DNA of 64,000 nucleotides from Pseudoalteromonas shioyasakiensis (GCF_001550135.1 NZ_LRUE01000015.1:434001-498000); one strand, 5' to 3'; positions 1-8,338 are shown, numbered from the stretch's first letter. The notes: generated by a model not told the origin, from the sequence alone. Program-made: numbers and translations.

Positions 1-1
1 C

Positions 2-661
2 CGAGTGGCACATGCTTGTAAAAAGTTACGCCAGCAAACGAATGCGACTCACGCGATTGCCGTGTTTGATGGTGAAAGAAGTTGGCGTTATCACTACTTT
101 GAGGCCTACAAAAGCACTCGTTCACCAATGCCTGACACCCTCAAGCAAAACTTATCACGCTTTAAACAAGCAATTGAAGACACTGGCATTGTGGTGTTTT
201 CACCTGATAATGATGAAGCCGACGATATAATTGCTACTCTTGCTTACAAGGCCGCAACTAATAATGTGCCTTCTACCATCGTTTCTACCGATAAAGGGTT
301 TTTGCCGTTTTTATCTGAGCAAATTACAATTTTTGATTACTTTAAAAAACAGTATATTGAGCTTGAAGATATCAAGCAGCGCTTTGGTGTACCAAAGCAT
401 CGGCTTGCTGATTTTTGGGCATTAGCAGGTGATAAAACCAATGATATTCCGGGCGTTAAAGGGATAGGTAATAAGTCGGCGCAGCAATTAATCAACGATT
501 ATGAGTCGATAGAAGCGGCCATGAACGATGATGAGCTAAACCCGACTCTAAAACGTAAGCTGAGTTCAGAAATGGACATGTTCGTAATATCAAAAAATCT
601 TGTTATGCTGCGTACCGATATTAACTTAGGCTTTAGTTTAAAGCAGTTAAGGCTCAATTAG
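2..661 (+). CDS. xni: Flap endonuclease Xni (ExoIX family), 5'-truncated by window edge
   Basis: The reading frame is open to the window edge, so the N-terminus lies outside; the GTG at base 5 is internal. About 219 residues are present, against roughly 250 for the family. The visible part matches the PIN-like 5'-3' exonuclease domain of E. coli Xni: an NEADD/DEADD acidic cluster (here DNDEADDIIATL), the STDKGF segment, then a helix-hairpin-helix DNA-binding part (DIPGVKGIGNKSAQQL). Family members cleave flapped or branched DNA in a metal-dependent way, and Xni is the polymerase-free relative of the Pol I 5' nuclease domain. The C-terminus (LKQLRLN) aligns with the E. coli end (LQQLRLV). It ends with TAG just before the DUF3192 gene. 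Confidence 0.9.
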   Translation, partial: RVAHACKKLRQQTNATHAIAVFDGERSWRYHYFEAYKSTRSPMPDTLKQNLSRFKQAIEDTGIVVFSPDNDEADDIIATLAYKAATNNVPSTIVSTDKGFLPFLSEQITIFDYFKKQYIELEDIKQRFGVPKHRLADFWALAGDKTNDIPGVKGIGNKSAQQLINDYESIEAAMNDDELNPTLKRKLSSEMDMFVISKNLVMLRTDINLGFSLKQLRLN

Positions 662-732
662 TCGCAATCTCGTAGCACAGTTTGCCAACTGAGCGTATAC
701 TGAAAATTCGCGTTAGTTTTATAGAGTTACAC

Positions 733-1116
733 ATGTTCAAAAAGGTTTTCCAATATCTGGTACTTGGGTTAGGTGTTTATGCACTGATAGCAACCCTAGT
801 GATCACTTTTTATAAAGATGATCCGCAAGCCATGATCTGGCAAGACCGCGAAGCTTTTAATAAACGCTATATCGCAAAACTATCGATTGATAAGCCTGAA
901 AACCTGAATGCGGTGCTTGATTATTTAGGTAGCCCCGATCTAACCTATGCTAAACGAGTCGAAGACAATGTTTGGCAGATTATTTTTTACCGCACTCAGC
1001 ATGTTAAATCTGATGGCATAACCACCATCGATGAGTGCACAGGCCTACTATTTAAAAATGGTCAGCTGGTATTATGGGGGCCAAGTGCCTATGAAAGCTA
1101 TCAACAAGAAACTTAA
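733..1116 (+). CDS. DUF3192 family membrane-anchored protein
   Basis: This 127-residue protein has one N-terminal hydrophobic segment (residues 7-24), so it is probably anchored in the inner membrane with a short soluble domain outside. The sequence after the anchor (FNKRYIAKLSIDKPENLNAVLDYLGSPDLT) is the pattern I associate with DUF3192, found in marine gammaproteobacteria; function unknown. I chose the ATG at 733 because the longer frame would start with TTG at 682 and add 17 residues before the hydrophobic segment. A conserved-looking Cys sits in TIDECTGLLF. It lies 6 bases upstream of the next gene and is probably co-transcribed with it. Confidence 0.7.
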   Translation: MFKKVFQYLVLGLGVYALIATLVITFYKDDPQAMIWQDREAFNKRYIAKLSIDKPENLNAVLDYLGSPDLTYAKRVEDNVWQIIFYRTQHVKSDGITTIDECTGLLFKNGQLVLWGPSAYESYQQET

Positions 1117-1122
1117 CCGCTT

Positions 1123-2820
1123 ATGATGGAAAACGTGACGCCACGGGAATTGGCACGCTTATTTGATAGTACACACCAGCTACTTAAGCTTTATCATCAA
1201 AAGCAAAAATGGTCACAAATTTTCCCTTTGTTAAGTAATCTAGCTGAGCGTTATTACCTGCTGTATCAAGCCTGCCCAAAAGGTATGCAAGCACAACTAA
1301 GCTTGTATGTACCGAACCATGGTTACACCACAAACTTAGTTGTAAACCAATGTGTTGTCGCTTGCATTTTGTGCCGCAGCCTTAACTACAACCAAGCCAT
1401 TAGCGAACAAATTATTAGTTGCTGTTTAGCCAATTACCTTTGCGTTCAATCCCAAAGTAATAAGTTAGCGGCAGGACAGACCCTGACGGCTCAAGATAAA
1501 AAGCTTTGGCAGTGTCGCCATCAATTAGCAGCAAAATTACTAAAAGACTCAGGCCCACATACGCTTTCTATTCAGCATTTATTAGCGCGATTAAATAAAT
1601 ATAAACAAGCCCTATTAAGCGCGCCAAAAATTATGATTTACGATGGCGCAACAACCTTAGTTGCTTTGGCTAATATTATTGCCATGAATACGACTTACCG
1701 CGAGTCAGGTGGTCACATTAGTGTGCACAAAGCCTTAGCTGATATTTATTTACGCACCCCTAATGAATTTGCCCAAAATGCTATAAAAGCACTGATTGCG
1801 CATATTGGCCCATACATTCCGGCCAGTGAAGTAAAGTACGCCGAACAAGTACTTATTTATTTAGCCACAGATGAACATGGCCGCCATATATTGGTTGATG
1901 CCAGCCGCCCTGAAAAAATTCGTTGGCATCGCTTTAAAGCAAGCTTAACTATTTTTGACAAACAAAGGCATTGTAAAGACTCTCGTTTGCTATACACAGT
2001 TTGGTTTAGTGAAAACATTAACTTTGCTGAGCCACAGCCAATAAATCAGCAGCGTAGGCAGCAGTATTTAGAGCTAATTAGCACGTTAAAAGTATCGCAG
2101 GAATATAGCTATCGTGGCTTAAATAAGCTTTTAAGCCCCTACCCTGAATTGATAACCCAGCTTACCGTTGCTTCTAAACCCTACAATAAAGAGCAGCAAA
2201 GAGCTAAAGACTTGCGCCATTGTTTGTCTATGGTCGGATACGATAACGCCCCTGCTATTATCCAAAAAGTATTATTTCAACGCTTGGTTGCAACCACATC
2301 ACACCCGCTTTTTCAGCATATATCTAAGCGCCTTGAGAATATGGTGCGCATTATTCAGGCGCTATTTAAGCACAACGATTCAATTCAATTTGAGCAAGTT
2401 ACTTTGCCCTTATATGCCTATGTTCTTTATCTTTGCGAACATCAAGCAACCTGTATTTCTCGTAAAACTGTATTTGAGCAGGCCGAAGAGCAAGTAATAA
2501 GTCCACCGCTTGCCTGTTTGTTTGGGGTTAGTCACTTAAATCAAGAGCCACTAACGGCGTATTTAAATCAACTGATTGGCGATAACAGTTGGACACAGCA
2601 TTTACTTGGTAGTGAGCAACATAAAAAGCAAACACTCGATATCAATGAAAAACATTGGGTCGCGATTAAGCTATTTACTTATTATGTTTTTCAACCCAAA
2701 GCGCTATTTAGTAGTTGGCAAGAACAGATTATTTTCGACAGCTTATCGGCTGCTGGTTGGCAATCAAAAGCAGATTTTTATGCATATCTGAAAAACTGTG
2801 AATTTGCAGACAATTTTTAG
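1123..2820 (+). CDS. Unrecognised 565-residue cytoplasmic protein, possibly a decayed HD-GYP-type protein
   Basis: I do not recognise this protein securely. It has no signal peptide and no clear membrane segment, and is rich in Gln, Leu, His and Cys. Residues about 125-260 follow the order of an HD-GYP domain C-terminal half: a helix like the HP..GAxLL segment (CRHQLAAKLLKDSG), a segment at the DALT/RPY position (IYDGATTLVALANIIAMNTTYRES), and a tail like IGxYPPGSLV (IAHIGPYIPASEVKY). The catalytic HD and GYP residues are absent, so it is unlikely to hydrolyse cyclic di-GMP. The remaining 300 residues are helical and match nothing I can name. Start is ATG 1123 or the adjacent ATG 1126; no strong ribosome site is visible. 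Confidence 0.7.
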   Translation: MMENVTPRELARLFDSTHQLLKLYHQKQKWSQIFPLLSNLAERYYLLYQACPKGMQAQLSLYVPNHGYTTNLVVNQCVVACILCRSLNYNQAISEQIISCCLANYLCVQSQSNKLAAGQTLTAQDKKLWQCRHQLAAKLLKDSGPHTLSIQHLLARLNKYKQALLSAPKIMIYDGATTLVALANIIAMNTTYRESGGHISVHKALADIYLRTPNEFAQNAIKALIAHIGPYIPASEVKYAEQVLIYLATDEHGRHILVDASRPEKIRWHRFKASLTIFDKQRHCKDSRLLYTVWFSENINFAEPQPINQQRRQQYLELISTLKVSQEYSYRGLNKLLSPYPELITQLTVASKPYNKEQQRAKDLRHCLSMVGYDNAPAIIQKVLFQRLVATTSHPLFQHISKRLENMVRIIQALFKHNDSIQFEQVTLPLYAYVLYLCEHQATCISRKTVFEQAEEQVISPPLACLFGVSHLNQEPLTAYLNQLIGDNSWTQHLLGSEQHKKQTLDINEKHWVAIKLFTYYVFQPKALFSSWQEQIIFDSLSAAGWQSKADFYAYLKNCEFADNF

Positions 2821-2953
2821 ATTGTGTTGTTAAAAAGTGCGAAAACGTTAAATAAATATGAACTTTAGTCTGTTTATAGTCAGTATTCACAGGATAAACT
2901 GGCAAAAAGCTGAATAAATTGCTATAAAAGCCGCTTAAATTTTCAAACACATC

Positions 2954-3007
2954 CACGTAAACCCTCTAACAAGTAAATCGCATGCTATTTCGCGATAAGT
3001 TTACGTG
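2954..3007 (+). promoter_or_regulatory. Nested hairpin in the leader of isocitrate dehydrogenase
   Basis: A 9-bp outer stem (CACGTAAAC at 2954-2962 with GTTTACGTG at 2999-3007) encloses an inner 5-bp stem (ATCGC 2977-2981 with GCGAT 2992-2996). It ends 28 bases before the idh start codon. The positions suggest either a structured 5' leader or a palindromic operator. There is no T-run after it, so it is not an intrinsic terminator. Confidence 0.45.
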
Positions 3008-3035
3008 TTTATCTACTCATAAATAGGAAAAGTAA

Positions 3036-4043
3036 ATGGCTAAACAAACCATCACAGTGATCAAAGGCGACGGCATTGGTCCTAGCATTATTGATTCAGC
3101 ACTTGAGATCCTTAAAGCTGCAGGTTGCGATTTTGATTATGAATTCGTTGATGCTGGCCTTGCTGCCCTAGAAAAAACTGGTGAGTTACTTCCGCAAGAA
3201 ACAATCGACACAATCGCGCGTAACAAGATCACTTTAAAAGGTCCTTTAACGACGCCAGTTGGTGAAGGTTTTACCTCAATCAACGTAACTTTACGTAAAA
3301 AGTTTGGCCTTTACGCTAACGTTCGCCCTGTTAAATCATTCGCAGGTACACAAGCTCGTTACGACGACATCGATATCATCACTATTCGTGAAAATACACA
3401 AGGCATGTACTCAGGTCTTGGCCAAGTGGTTTCTGAAGATGGTAACGAAGCAGAAGCAATGTCAAAAATCACCCGTGAAGGTGCAGAAAAAATCGTTACT
3501 TTTGCATACGAACTAGCGGTACGTGAAGGCCGTAAAAAAGTAACTGCTGTACACAAAGCTAACATCCTTAAATCAACATCTGGTTTATTCCTAAAAGTTG
3601 CACGTGAAGTAGCTGAGCGTTACCCACAAATCGAATCAACAGAAATGATTGTTGATGCAACTTGTATGAAACTAGTTATGACTCCTGATGAGTTTGATGT
3701 AATTGTTACTACAAACTTATTCGGTGACATCCTATCTGACCTATGTGCTGGTCTTGTTGGTGGTTTAGGTATGGCTCCTGGCGCAAACATCAGTGAAGAT
3801 GCAGCAATCTTCGAAGCTGTACACGGTAGCGCACCAGACATCGCAGGCAAAAACCTTGCAAACCCAACGTCAGTGATCTTAGCATCTATCCAAATGCTAG
3901 AGCACCTAGGTATGGGCGACACTGCAGAGCGCATCCGCAGCGCAGTTGCTGATGTTATCAAATCAGGCGACCGTACAACTCGCGACCTAGGCGGCAGCCA
4001 CGGTACTACAGACTTCACTCAAGCTGTAATTGAGCGTCTATAA
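3036..4043 (+). CDS. Isocitrate dehydrogenase, NAD-dependent short type
   Basis: Oxidative decarboxylation of isocitrate to 2-oxoglutarate in the TCA cycle. The 335-residue protein belongs to the isocitrate/isopropylmalate dehydrogenase fold, at the short (IDH3-like) length. Visible sites: GDGIGP 11-16; substrate loop Ser81, Asn83, Arg87 and Arg97; Arg118; catalytic Tyr125 and Lys173; metal-binding aspartates in DILSDL (231, 235). In HGSAPDIAGKN (263-273) the Asp at 268 takes the place of the Lys seen in NADP enzymes, which indicates NAD use. An AGGAAAAG ribosome site precedes the ATG. The gene is monocistronic, with its own leader and terminator. The 3-isopropylmalate dehydrogenase alternative is less likely given the IDH3-like signature around 80-100. 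Confidence 0.92.
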   Translation: MAKQTITVIKGDGIGPSIIDSALEILKAAGCDFDYEFVDAGLAALEKTGELLPQETIDTIARNKITLKGPLTTPVGEGFTSINVTLRKKFGLYANVRPVKSFAGTQARYDDIDIITIRENTQGMYSGLGQVVSEDGNEAEAMSKITREGAEKIVTFAYELAVREGRKKVTAVHKANILKSTSGLFLKVAREVAERYPQIESTEMIVDATCMKLVMTPDEFDVIVTTNLFGDILSDLCAGLVGGLGMAPGANISEDAAIFEAVHGSAPDIAGKNLANPTSVILASIQMLEHLGMGDTAERIRSAVADVIKSGDRTTRDLGGSHGTTDFTQAVIERL

Positions 4044-4100
4044 GAGAATACTTGTTTAAGGCTTATGACAAGCTAATAACCCTTAAACACCTCCTTCCAA

Positions 4101-4126
4101 AAGCCAGTCTAAGACTGGCTTTTTTA
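4101..4126 (+). terminator. Intrinsic terminator after isocitrate dehydrogenase
   Basis: A 9-bp stem (AAGCCAGTC / GACTGGCTT) with a 3-base loop is followed by a T-run (4121-4125). It lies 58 bases after the idh stop codon. Confidence 0.85.
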
Positions 4127-4150
4127 TACCCTCTATTAAATTGAATACTT

Positions 4151-4167
4151 AATTGGACATCCACTTT
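4151..4167 (+). repeat. Left outer RAYT-associated repeat
   Basis: AATTGGACATCCACTTT. It is the inverted partner of 5549-5565, with two mismatches in 17 bases. Confidence 0.65.
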
Positions 4168-4197
4168 TATTTTTTTAGTAAAACCTCAACATAAAGC

Positions 4198-4210
4198 TAG
4201 ACACCCATCT
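4198..4210 (+). repeat. Left inner RAYT-associated repeat
   Basis: TAGACACCCATCT. It is the inverted partner of 5474-5486, and lies 66 bases before the transposase start codon. Confidence 0.65.
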
Positions 4211-4275
4211 TTAAATTTCTCACTTCTCAAAATTATGACTAAACTTAAATTGTTCAACTCATGGAGGAGAAGAGC

Positions 4276-5250
4276 ATGGCAACCCCACGTAGAAACTTAA
4301 TTAGTGTTTCAAATACACCTTACTATCACTGTATTTCACGCTGCGTTCGTCGCGCTTATTTGTGCGGGCAAGACCCACTAACGGGTCGTTCGTATGAACA
4401 CCGGCGCGATTGGGTTGAAAAGAAACTACTTCAACTTGGGCGAATATTTTGTATTGATATTTGTGCCTACGCAGTTATGAGTAATCACACACATCTAGTT
4501 CTTCACATTGATATAGCAAAAGCAAAGCGCCTAAATAATAAAGCGATTCTTATTAGATGGCACAAGTTATTCAAAAGTACATTCCTTTGCCAACGATTCT
4601 TAAATGGCGAATTGCTAACACAACCTGAACACGCTGCGGTTAATACCAGAGTAAATTTATATCGAGAACGGCTCAGCAGCATTAGTTGGTTTATGCGCGT
4701 GCTTAATGAAAGTATTGCACGAAAAGCGAATCAAGAAGATGAGTGCAAAGGTCGATTTTGGGAAGGTCGCTTTAAATCACAAGCTTTACTTGATGAAGCA
4801 GCACTTGCTGCATGCCTTGCTTATGTAGATTTAAATCCTGTTAGAGCAAAAGCGGCTGATTTACCTGAGCAATCTGACTACACCAGTATTAAATCTAGAA
4901 TTAATGCAGCTCAAAATAATAAGCAACCGAAATCGCTTATGCGCTTTGCAGGTAAACCTCGTAAACATATGCCTAAGGGACTACCATTTGAGCTCAAAAC
5001 ATACCTGCAACTTGTTGATTGGACTGGGCGGTCAATACGAGAAGATAAGCCAGGGAAAATCCCAGAAAAGGCATTACCAATACTTGAAAGGTTAAACATT
5101 TGTACTGAAAACTGGCTCACACTCACCACTTCCTTTACCCGCTCGTTTAAAAATACTGCAGGTAAAGAACAAGCAATCACAGCTTATACTAATCATATGA
5201 AACGAAAACGAAGAAGCTCTATAACTAATAGCTTAGCCTTATTTACTTAG
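4276..5250 (+). CDS. REP-associated tyrosine transposase (RAYT), Y1/HUH family
   Basis: Single-strand DNA transposase-like enzyme of the Y1 (IS200-like) fold. The HUH metal-binding motif is SNHTHLVL, with His71 and His73. The segment CLAYVDLNPVRAKAADLPEQSDYTS is the typical later block of RAYTs, and GRFWEGRFKSQALLD precedes it. The protein is 324 residues, longer than minimal Y1 transposases, with a basic C-terminal extension (KRKRRSS). I start it at ATG 4276 because GGAGGA at 4263-4268 is correctly spaced for it; the in-frame ATG 4261 overlaps that site. It appears intact. RAYTs are thought to bind and spread REP sequences. It sits between idh and the ilvIH attenuator without disrupting either. 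Confidence 0.88.
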   Translation: MATPRRNLISVSNTPYYHCISRCVRRAYLCGQDPLTGRSYEHRRDWVEKKLLQLGRIFCIDICAYAVMSNHTHLVLHIDIAKAKRLNNKAILIRWHKLFKSTFLCQRFLNGELLTQPEHAAVNTRVNLYRERLSSISWFMRVLNESIARKANQEDECKGRFWEGRFKSQALLDEAALAACLAYVDLNPVRAKAADLPEQSDYTSIKSRINAAQNNKQPKSLMRFAGKPRKHMPKGLPFELKTYLQLVDWTGRSIREDKPGKIPEKALPILERLNICTENWLTLTTSFTRSFKNTAGKEQAITAYTNHMKRKRRSSITNSLALFT

Positions 5251-5473
5251 TTACGCATTCGACACTAGAAGTCAATTTTACAAATCCAATCCTTTTAATT
5301 CTAGAGGCATAACGACTACTGCGACTAGCGCTGACCAGTGTGTAAAACTAAAAAATTAACTCAGCACATAAGGCTGAAATTTAATTGATAACAATAAAAA
5401 ATCACCATTCTTATAGCAATTCAACTTGTTCTGAATAATTCACATCTATCTTTAGCTGATTCTTATTAAAAAT

Positions 5474-5486
5474 AAGATGGGTGTCT
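5474..5486 (-). repeat. Right inner RAYT-associated repeat
   Basis: AAGATGGGTGTCT. Its complement matches the left inner repeat at 4198-4210 over 12 bases. It lies 3' of the transposase gene. Confidence 0.65.
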
Positions 5487-5548
5487 GGTTAAATATTTAA
5501 GTTGGCTGTCTTTTAAAAATTAACCAAACCTTATTGTAGCGAGGTGTT

Positions 5549-5565
5549 AAAGTGGGTGTCTAATT
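5549..5565 (-). repeat. Right outer RAYT-associated repeat
   Basis: AAAGTGGGTGTCTAATT, the inverted partner of 4151-4167. Its 13-base core AAAGTGGGTGTCT recurs inside phrB near 15684-15696. Confidence 0.65.
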
Positions 5566-5772
5566 ATAAAAAAGAATCCGATTCTGATAGTAGCTAAGTT
5601 ATGCAAGGCAGTAACGTAAATGCATTATCTATTGGTATAGTTAGTAATTTGCCACACGAACAATTCAATGCATAGTTACACCCCAAAATAATGACAACTA
5701 AGCATCTAGATGCAACAAAAATATCAAAAAACTCAAATATAGAAAAATTAATGCAAAAAGCCACATTTGCGG

Positions 5773-5802
5773 TTGACATCAGTTTCCAAAACGCTTAAAA
5801 AT
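5773..5802 (+). promoter_or_regulatory. Probable sigma-70 promoter of ilvIH
   Basis: A perfect -35 box TTGACA (5773-5778) is followed 17 bases later by an A-rich -10 candidate (TAAAAA, 5796-5801). Transcription would begin near 5808, upstream of the leader peptide. A small hairpin CAGCC/GGCTG (5825-5842) with a T-run lies early in the leader. Confidence 0.6.
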
Positions 5803-5870
5803 ACTCCTAACATTTTTTAAACAGCAGCCATCTAGTCGGCTGTGCATTTTTTAAAAGAAAATAAAAGATA

Positions 5871-5948
5871 ATGAATATTCGCCGTCACCTTTTAGTCGTC
5901 AACGTTCTCGTACTGGTCTTAGTTACAAGCCCAGCGGGAGGCTATTAA
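5871..5948 (+). CDS. ilvIH leader peptide (attenuator), 25 residues
   Basis: This short ORF begins ATG 5871 and ends TAA 5946-5948. Of its 25 residues, 6 are Val, 5 are Leu and 1 is Ile, concentrated in the run [12 protein letters not shown]. It ends 24 bases before a strong intrinsic terminator and 86 bases before the ilvI start. This is the classic layout of branched-chain amino-acid attenuation, as known for ilvGMEDA and ilvBN leaders in enteric bacteria. Ribosome stalling at Leu/Val codons would free the downstream RNA to form an antiterminator. CACCTTTTA (5886-5894) can pair with TAAAAGGTG (5946-5954), and GCGGG (5934-5938) can pair with CCCGC inside the terminator's 5' arm. Confidence 0.85.
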   Translation: MNIRRHLLVVNVLVLVLVTSPAGGY

Positions 5949-5972
5949 AAGGTGAAAGCACGCTTTTTAAAA

Positions 5973-6000
5973 AACCCCCGCCCTATGCGGGGGTTTTTTT
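5973..6000 (+). terminator. Attenuator terminator of ilvIH
   Basis: A GC-rich 9-bp stem (AACCCCCGC 5973-5981 with GCGGGGGTT 5987-5995) has a 5-base loop and is followed by T residues to base 6000. It lies between the leader peptide and ilvI, so it is a conditional terminator rather than the end of an upstream gene. Confidence 0.88.
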
Positions 6001-6034
6001 ATGCATTTATGCTTGCACACACAGAGGAATGAGG

Positions 6035-7759
6035 ATGAGTACAACTGAATATAATGGATCCGAACTAGTTGTTCGGGCACTTAAAGAATTGAATGTTAAG
6101 TATATTTTTGGCTACCCTGGCGGGTCTGTTCTTGATTTATATGACGCGTTATTTCAACAAGAAGATATTGAACATATCTTAGTACGTCACGAACAAGCAG
6201 CTACTCATATGGCTGATGGTTATGCCCGGGCTACCGGTGAAGTCGGTGTGGTGCTAGCAACTTCTGGCCCTGGCGCTACAAACTGTGTAACAGGTATCGC
6301 AACAGCATACATGGACTCTATCCCAATGGTGGTGTTATCTGGCCAAGTTCCTACTGGTTTAATTGGTGATGATGCATTCCAAGAAACTGATATTGTTGGT
6401 TGTTCTCGCCCTATCGTAAAGCACAGCTATAACTGTCGTAGCGCAAAAGATATTCCAACAATCTTAGCTAAAGCATTCTACTTAGCCAGCACAGGCCGCC
6501 CTGGCCCGGTTGTGGTTGAATTACCTAAAGATATGCTTAATCCAGAGTTAAAGTTCCCATTCGAATTTCCAAAAACAACTGAGCTTCGAACTTATAACCC
6601 GAACACTAAAGGCCACTCAAAACAAATTCGCAAAGCGGTTAGCGCAATTTTAGAAGCTAAAAAACTGGTTATTTACTCAGGTGGCGGCATTATTCTATCA
6701 AATACCTCTGAGCAACTAACTCACTTGGTTGAATCATTAAATGCGCCAATCACTAACACCTTAATGGGCCTAGGTGGTATCAGCGGTACTCACCCTAACT
6801 TTATTGGTATGTTAGGTATGCATGGTAGCCTTGAGGCAAATAAAGCCATGGCAAATGCTGATGTTATTTTAGCTTTAGGCGCTCGATTCGATGATCGGGT
6901 AACAAATAACGTTAAAAAGTTCTGCCCTAATGCCACGATTGTTCATGTTGATGTTGACCCAACCTCAATTTCTAAAACAATTAAAGCGCATATCCCGGTT
7001 GTTGGCTGCTTGAAAACAGTGCTTGAGCAGTTACAAACGGCGATTGATAAGAGCCCTATTTCAATTGATCGTTCGGCACAAGAAGACTGGTGGCGTCAAA
7101 TTATTAGCTGGCGTGAACAAAAATGCCTAAGCTACAGCACTGATGGCGATAAAATCAAACCTCAAGCGGTTATCGAGGCAATTTACAAAGCAACCAATGG
7201 AGATGCTTACATTAGCTCTGATGTAGGTCAGCATCAAATGTTTGCTGCTCAGTATTATCCGTTTAAACACCCTCGCCAATGGATTAATTCGGGTGGCTTA
7301 GGCACCATGGGCTTTGGTTTACCTGCGGCAATGGGCGTTAAGCTTGCCTTCCCTGAAAAAGAGTCTATCTGTGTGACAGGTGATGGTTCAATTCAGATGA
7401 ACATTCAAGAGCTATCAACTTGCTTACAATACAATTTGGCTGTGAAAGTTGTGTCGTTGAATAACCGCTCACTGGGCATGGTACGTCAATGGCAAGATAT
7501 GATGTACTCTGGTCGTCACTCATCTTCTTACATGGAATCACTTCCTGATTTCGTAAAATTAGTTGAAAGCTATGGCCACGTAGGTATTCGTGTTGATCAT
7601 ATTGATGAGCTTCAGCCTGCTATTGAAAAAGCCATGTCTATTAACGACAGACTGGTATTTTTAGACATCTGTGTAGATGAAAAAGAACATGTTTACCCAA
7701 TGCAAATCAAGCTAGGGGCTGTCGATGATATGTGGTTACGTAAAGGAGTAAAAGCATAA
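6035..7759 (+). CDS. ilvI: Acetolactate synthase III large subunit
   Basis: ThDP-dependent catalytic subunit of acetohydroxyacid synthase. It condenses two pyruvates, or pyruvate and 2-oxobutyrate, in Val/Leu/Ile synthesis. The order of domains is N-terminal PYR, central FAD/nucleotide, and C-terminal PP. The catalytic Glu is Glu53 in [14 protein letters not shown]; the ThDP/Mg motif runs from GDGSIQMN to LNNR near residues 447-475. Length 574 is normal. I prefer ATG 6035 over 6029 because AGAGGA at 6022-6027 is well spaced for it. The stop codon overlaps the ilvH start by one base (TAATG). The attenuator upstream implies control by charged Leu/Val tRNA. The name ilvI rather than ilvB is based on the pairing with an ilvH-length small subunit. 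Confidence 0.95.
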   Translation: MSTTEYNGSELVVRALKELNVKYIFGYPGGSVLDLYDALFQQEDIEHILVRHEQAATHMADGYARATGEVGVVLATSGPGATNCVTGIATAYMDSIPMVVLSGQVPTGLIGDDAFQETDIVGCSRPIVKHSYNCRSAKDIPTILAKAFYLASTGRPGPVVVELPKDMLNPELKFPFEFPKTTELRTYNPNTKGHSKQIRKAVSAILEAKKLVIYSGGGIILSNTSEQLTHLVESLNAPITNTLMGLGGISGTHPNFIGMLGMHGSLEANKAMANADVILALGARFDDRVTNNVKKFCPNATIVHVDVDPTSISKTIKAHIPVVGCLKTVLEQLQTAIDKSPISIDRSAQEDWWRQIISWREQKCLSYSTDGDKIKPQAVIEAIYKATNGDAYISSDVGQHQMFAAQYYPFKHPRQWINSGGLGTMGFGLPAAMGVKLAFPEKESICVTGDGSIQMNIQELSTCLQYNLAVKVVSLNNRSLGMVRQWQDMMYSGRHSSSYMESLPDFVKLVESYGHVGIRVDHIDELQPAIEKAMSINDRLVFLDICVDEKEHVYPMQIKLGAVDDMWLRKGVKA

Positions 7760-8256
7760 TGCGCCGTATTTTATCAATCTTATTAGAAAACGAACCTGGC
7801 TCGTTATCGCGCATTGTAGGCTTATTTTCACAGCGCGCTTACAACATCGACAGCTTGACTGTTGGCACGACTGACGATCATTCTCTTTCGCGTATTACCA
7901 TTACAACCATGGGTGATGATCGCATCGTTGAGCAAATTACTAAGCAGGTTAACAAACTGGTAGATGTTCTTAAGATTATTGACTTAACCGAAATGGCGCA
8001 CATCGAGCGTGAGCTATTATTGGTTAAAGTTTTTGCCCAAGATGAAACCACTCGAGCAGCGGTAACGCGTGTTGCTGATGTGTTCCAAGGTGCTATTTTA
8101 GATATGGGTCGCCACAGTTACACACTGCAACTTGTAGCGAGCACAGAAAAAATTGAATCTTTTCTTGATACCCTGCGTCACGAATCAGACATTATTGAAG
8201 TTGTACGTTCAGGTGCGGTTGGTATTGGTCGTGGTGATAAAGCGTTAAAGGCATAA
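7759..8256 (+). CDS. ilvH: Acetolactate synthase III small (regulatory) subunit
   Basis: Regulatory subunit that activates IlvI and gives valine feedback inhibition. The N-terminal ACT domain starts [26 protein letters not shown], with the GSLSRI turn and NIDSLTVG typical of valine-binding IlvH proteins. A second domain (about 80-157) contains RELLLVKVFA and the GRHSYTLQL segment. The length of 165 residues matches IlvH and is well above that of IlvN or IlvM. Its start is translationally coupled to ilvI through a one-base overlap. Confidence 0.95.
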   Translation: MRRILSILLENEPGSLSRIVGLFSQRAYNIDSLTVGTTDDHSLSRITITTMGDDRIVEQITKQVNKLVDVLKIIDLTEMAHIERELLLVKVFAQDETTRAAVTRVADVFQGAILDMGRHSYTLQLVASTEKIESFLDTLRHESDIIEVVRSGAVGIGRGDKALKA

Positions 8257-8289
8257 GCCTTTTTCGCTAGCGCGACAAAACTCCAGATA

Positions 8290-8317
8290 CAAAAAAAGGG
8301 CTATAAGCCCTTTTTTC
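8290..8317. terminator. Bidirectional terminator between ilvH and hupB
   Basis: A short GGGCT/AGCCC stem is flanked by an A-run on the left (8291-8297) and a T-run on the right (8311-8316). It can therefore terminate both the ilvIH transcript and the converging hupB transcript. Confidence 0.8.
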
Positions 8318-8338
8318 AATAATTAGTAAGTTACCCTA

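Larger units (their letters stand above)
4149..5567. mobile_element. RAYT (REP-associated Y1 transposase) element with paired inverted flanking repeats
   Basis: A Y1 transposase gene is bracketed by two repeat units on each side, all carrying a GACAYCC core. Left: 4151-4167 (AATTGGACATCCACTTT) and 4198-4210 (TAGACACCCATCT). Right, inverted: 5474-5486 (AAGATGGGTGTCT) and 5549-5565 (AAAGTGGGTGTCTAATT). The inner pair matches over 12 bases. The outer pair matches at 15 of 17. This nested arrangement is what RAYT genes and their REP-like repeats look like, rather than a classical IS with short terminal repeats. The limits given are the outer repeats and are approximate. I see no clear target-site duplication. 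Confidence 0.75.
5251..5772. other. Intergenic region: RAYT right flank, then AT-rich DNA without a gene
   Basis: The stretch from the transposase stop to the ilv promoter holds the two right-hand GGGTGTC repeats (5474-5486 and 5549-5565) and short AT-rich inverted repeats. Beyond about 5570 I see no ORF with a ribosome site, no RNA gene and no other repeat. Confidence 0.6.

Noticed and set aside
3620-4018. 132-codon open frame antisense to isocitrate dehydrogenase
   Set aside because: It lies entirely within a well-supported gene, has no ribosome site and no recognisable domain; it is a by-product of the codon bias of the sense gene.
5825-5852. Small CAGCC/GGCTG hairpin with T-run before the ilv leader peptide, considered as a second terminator
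   Set aside because: Only 5 bp of stem with an 8-base loop, and it lies within the leader; too weak to call separately.
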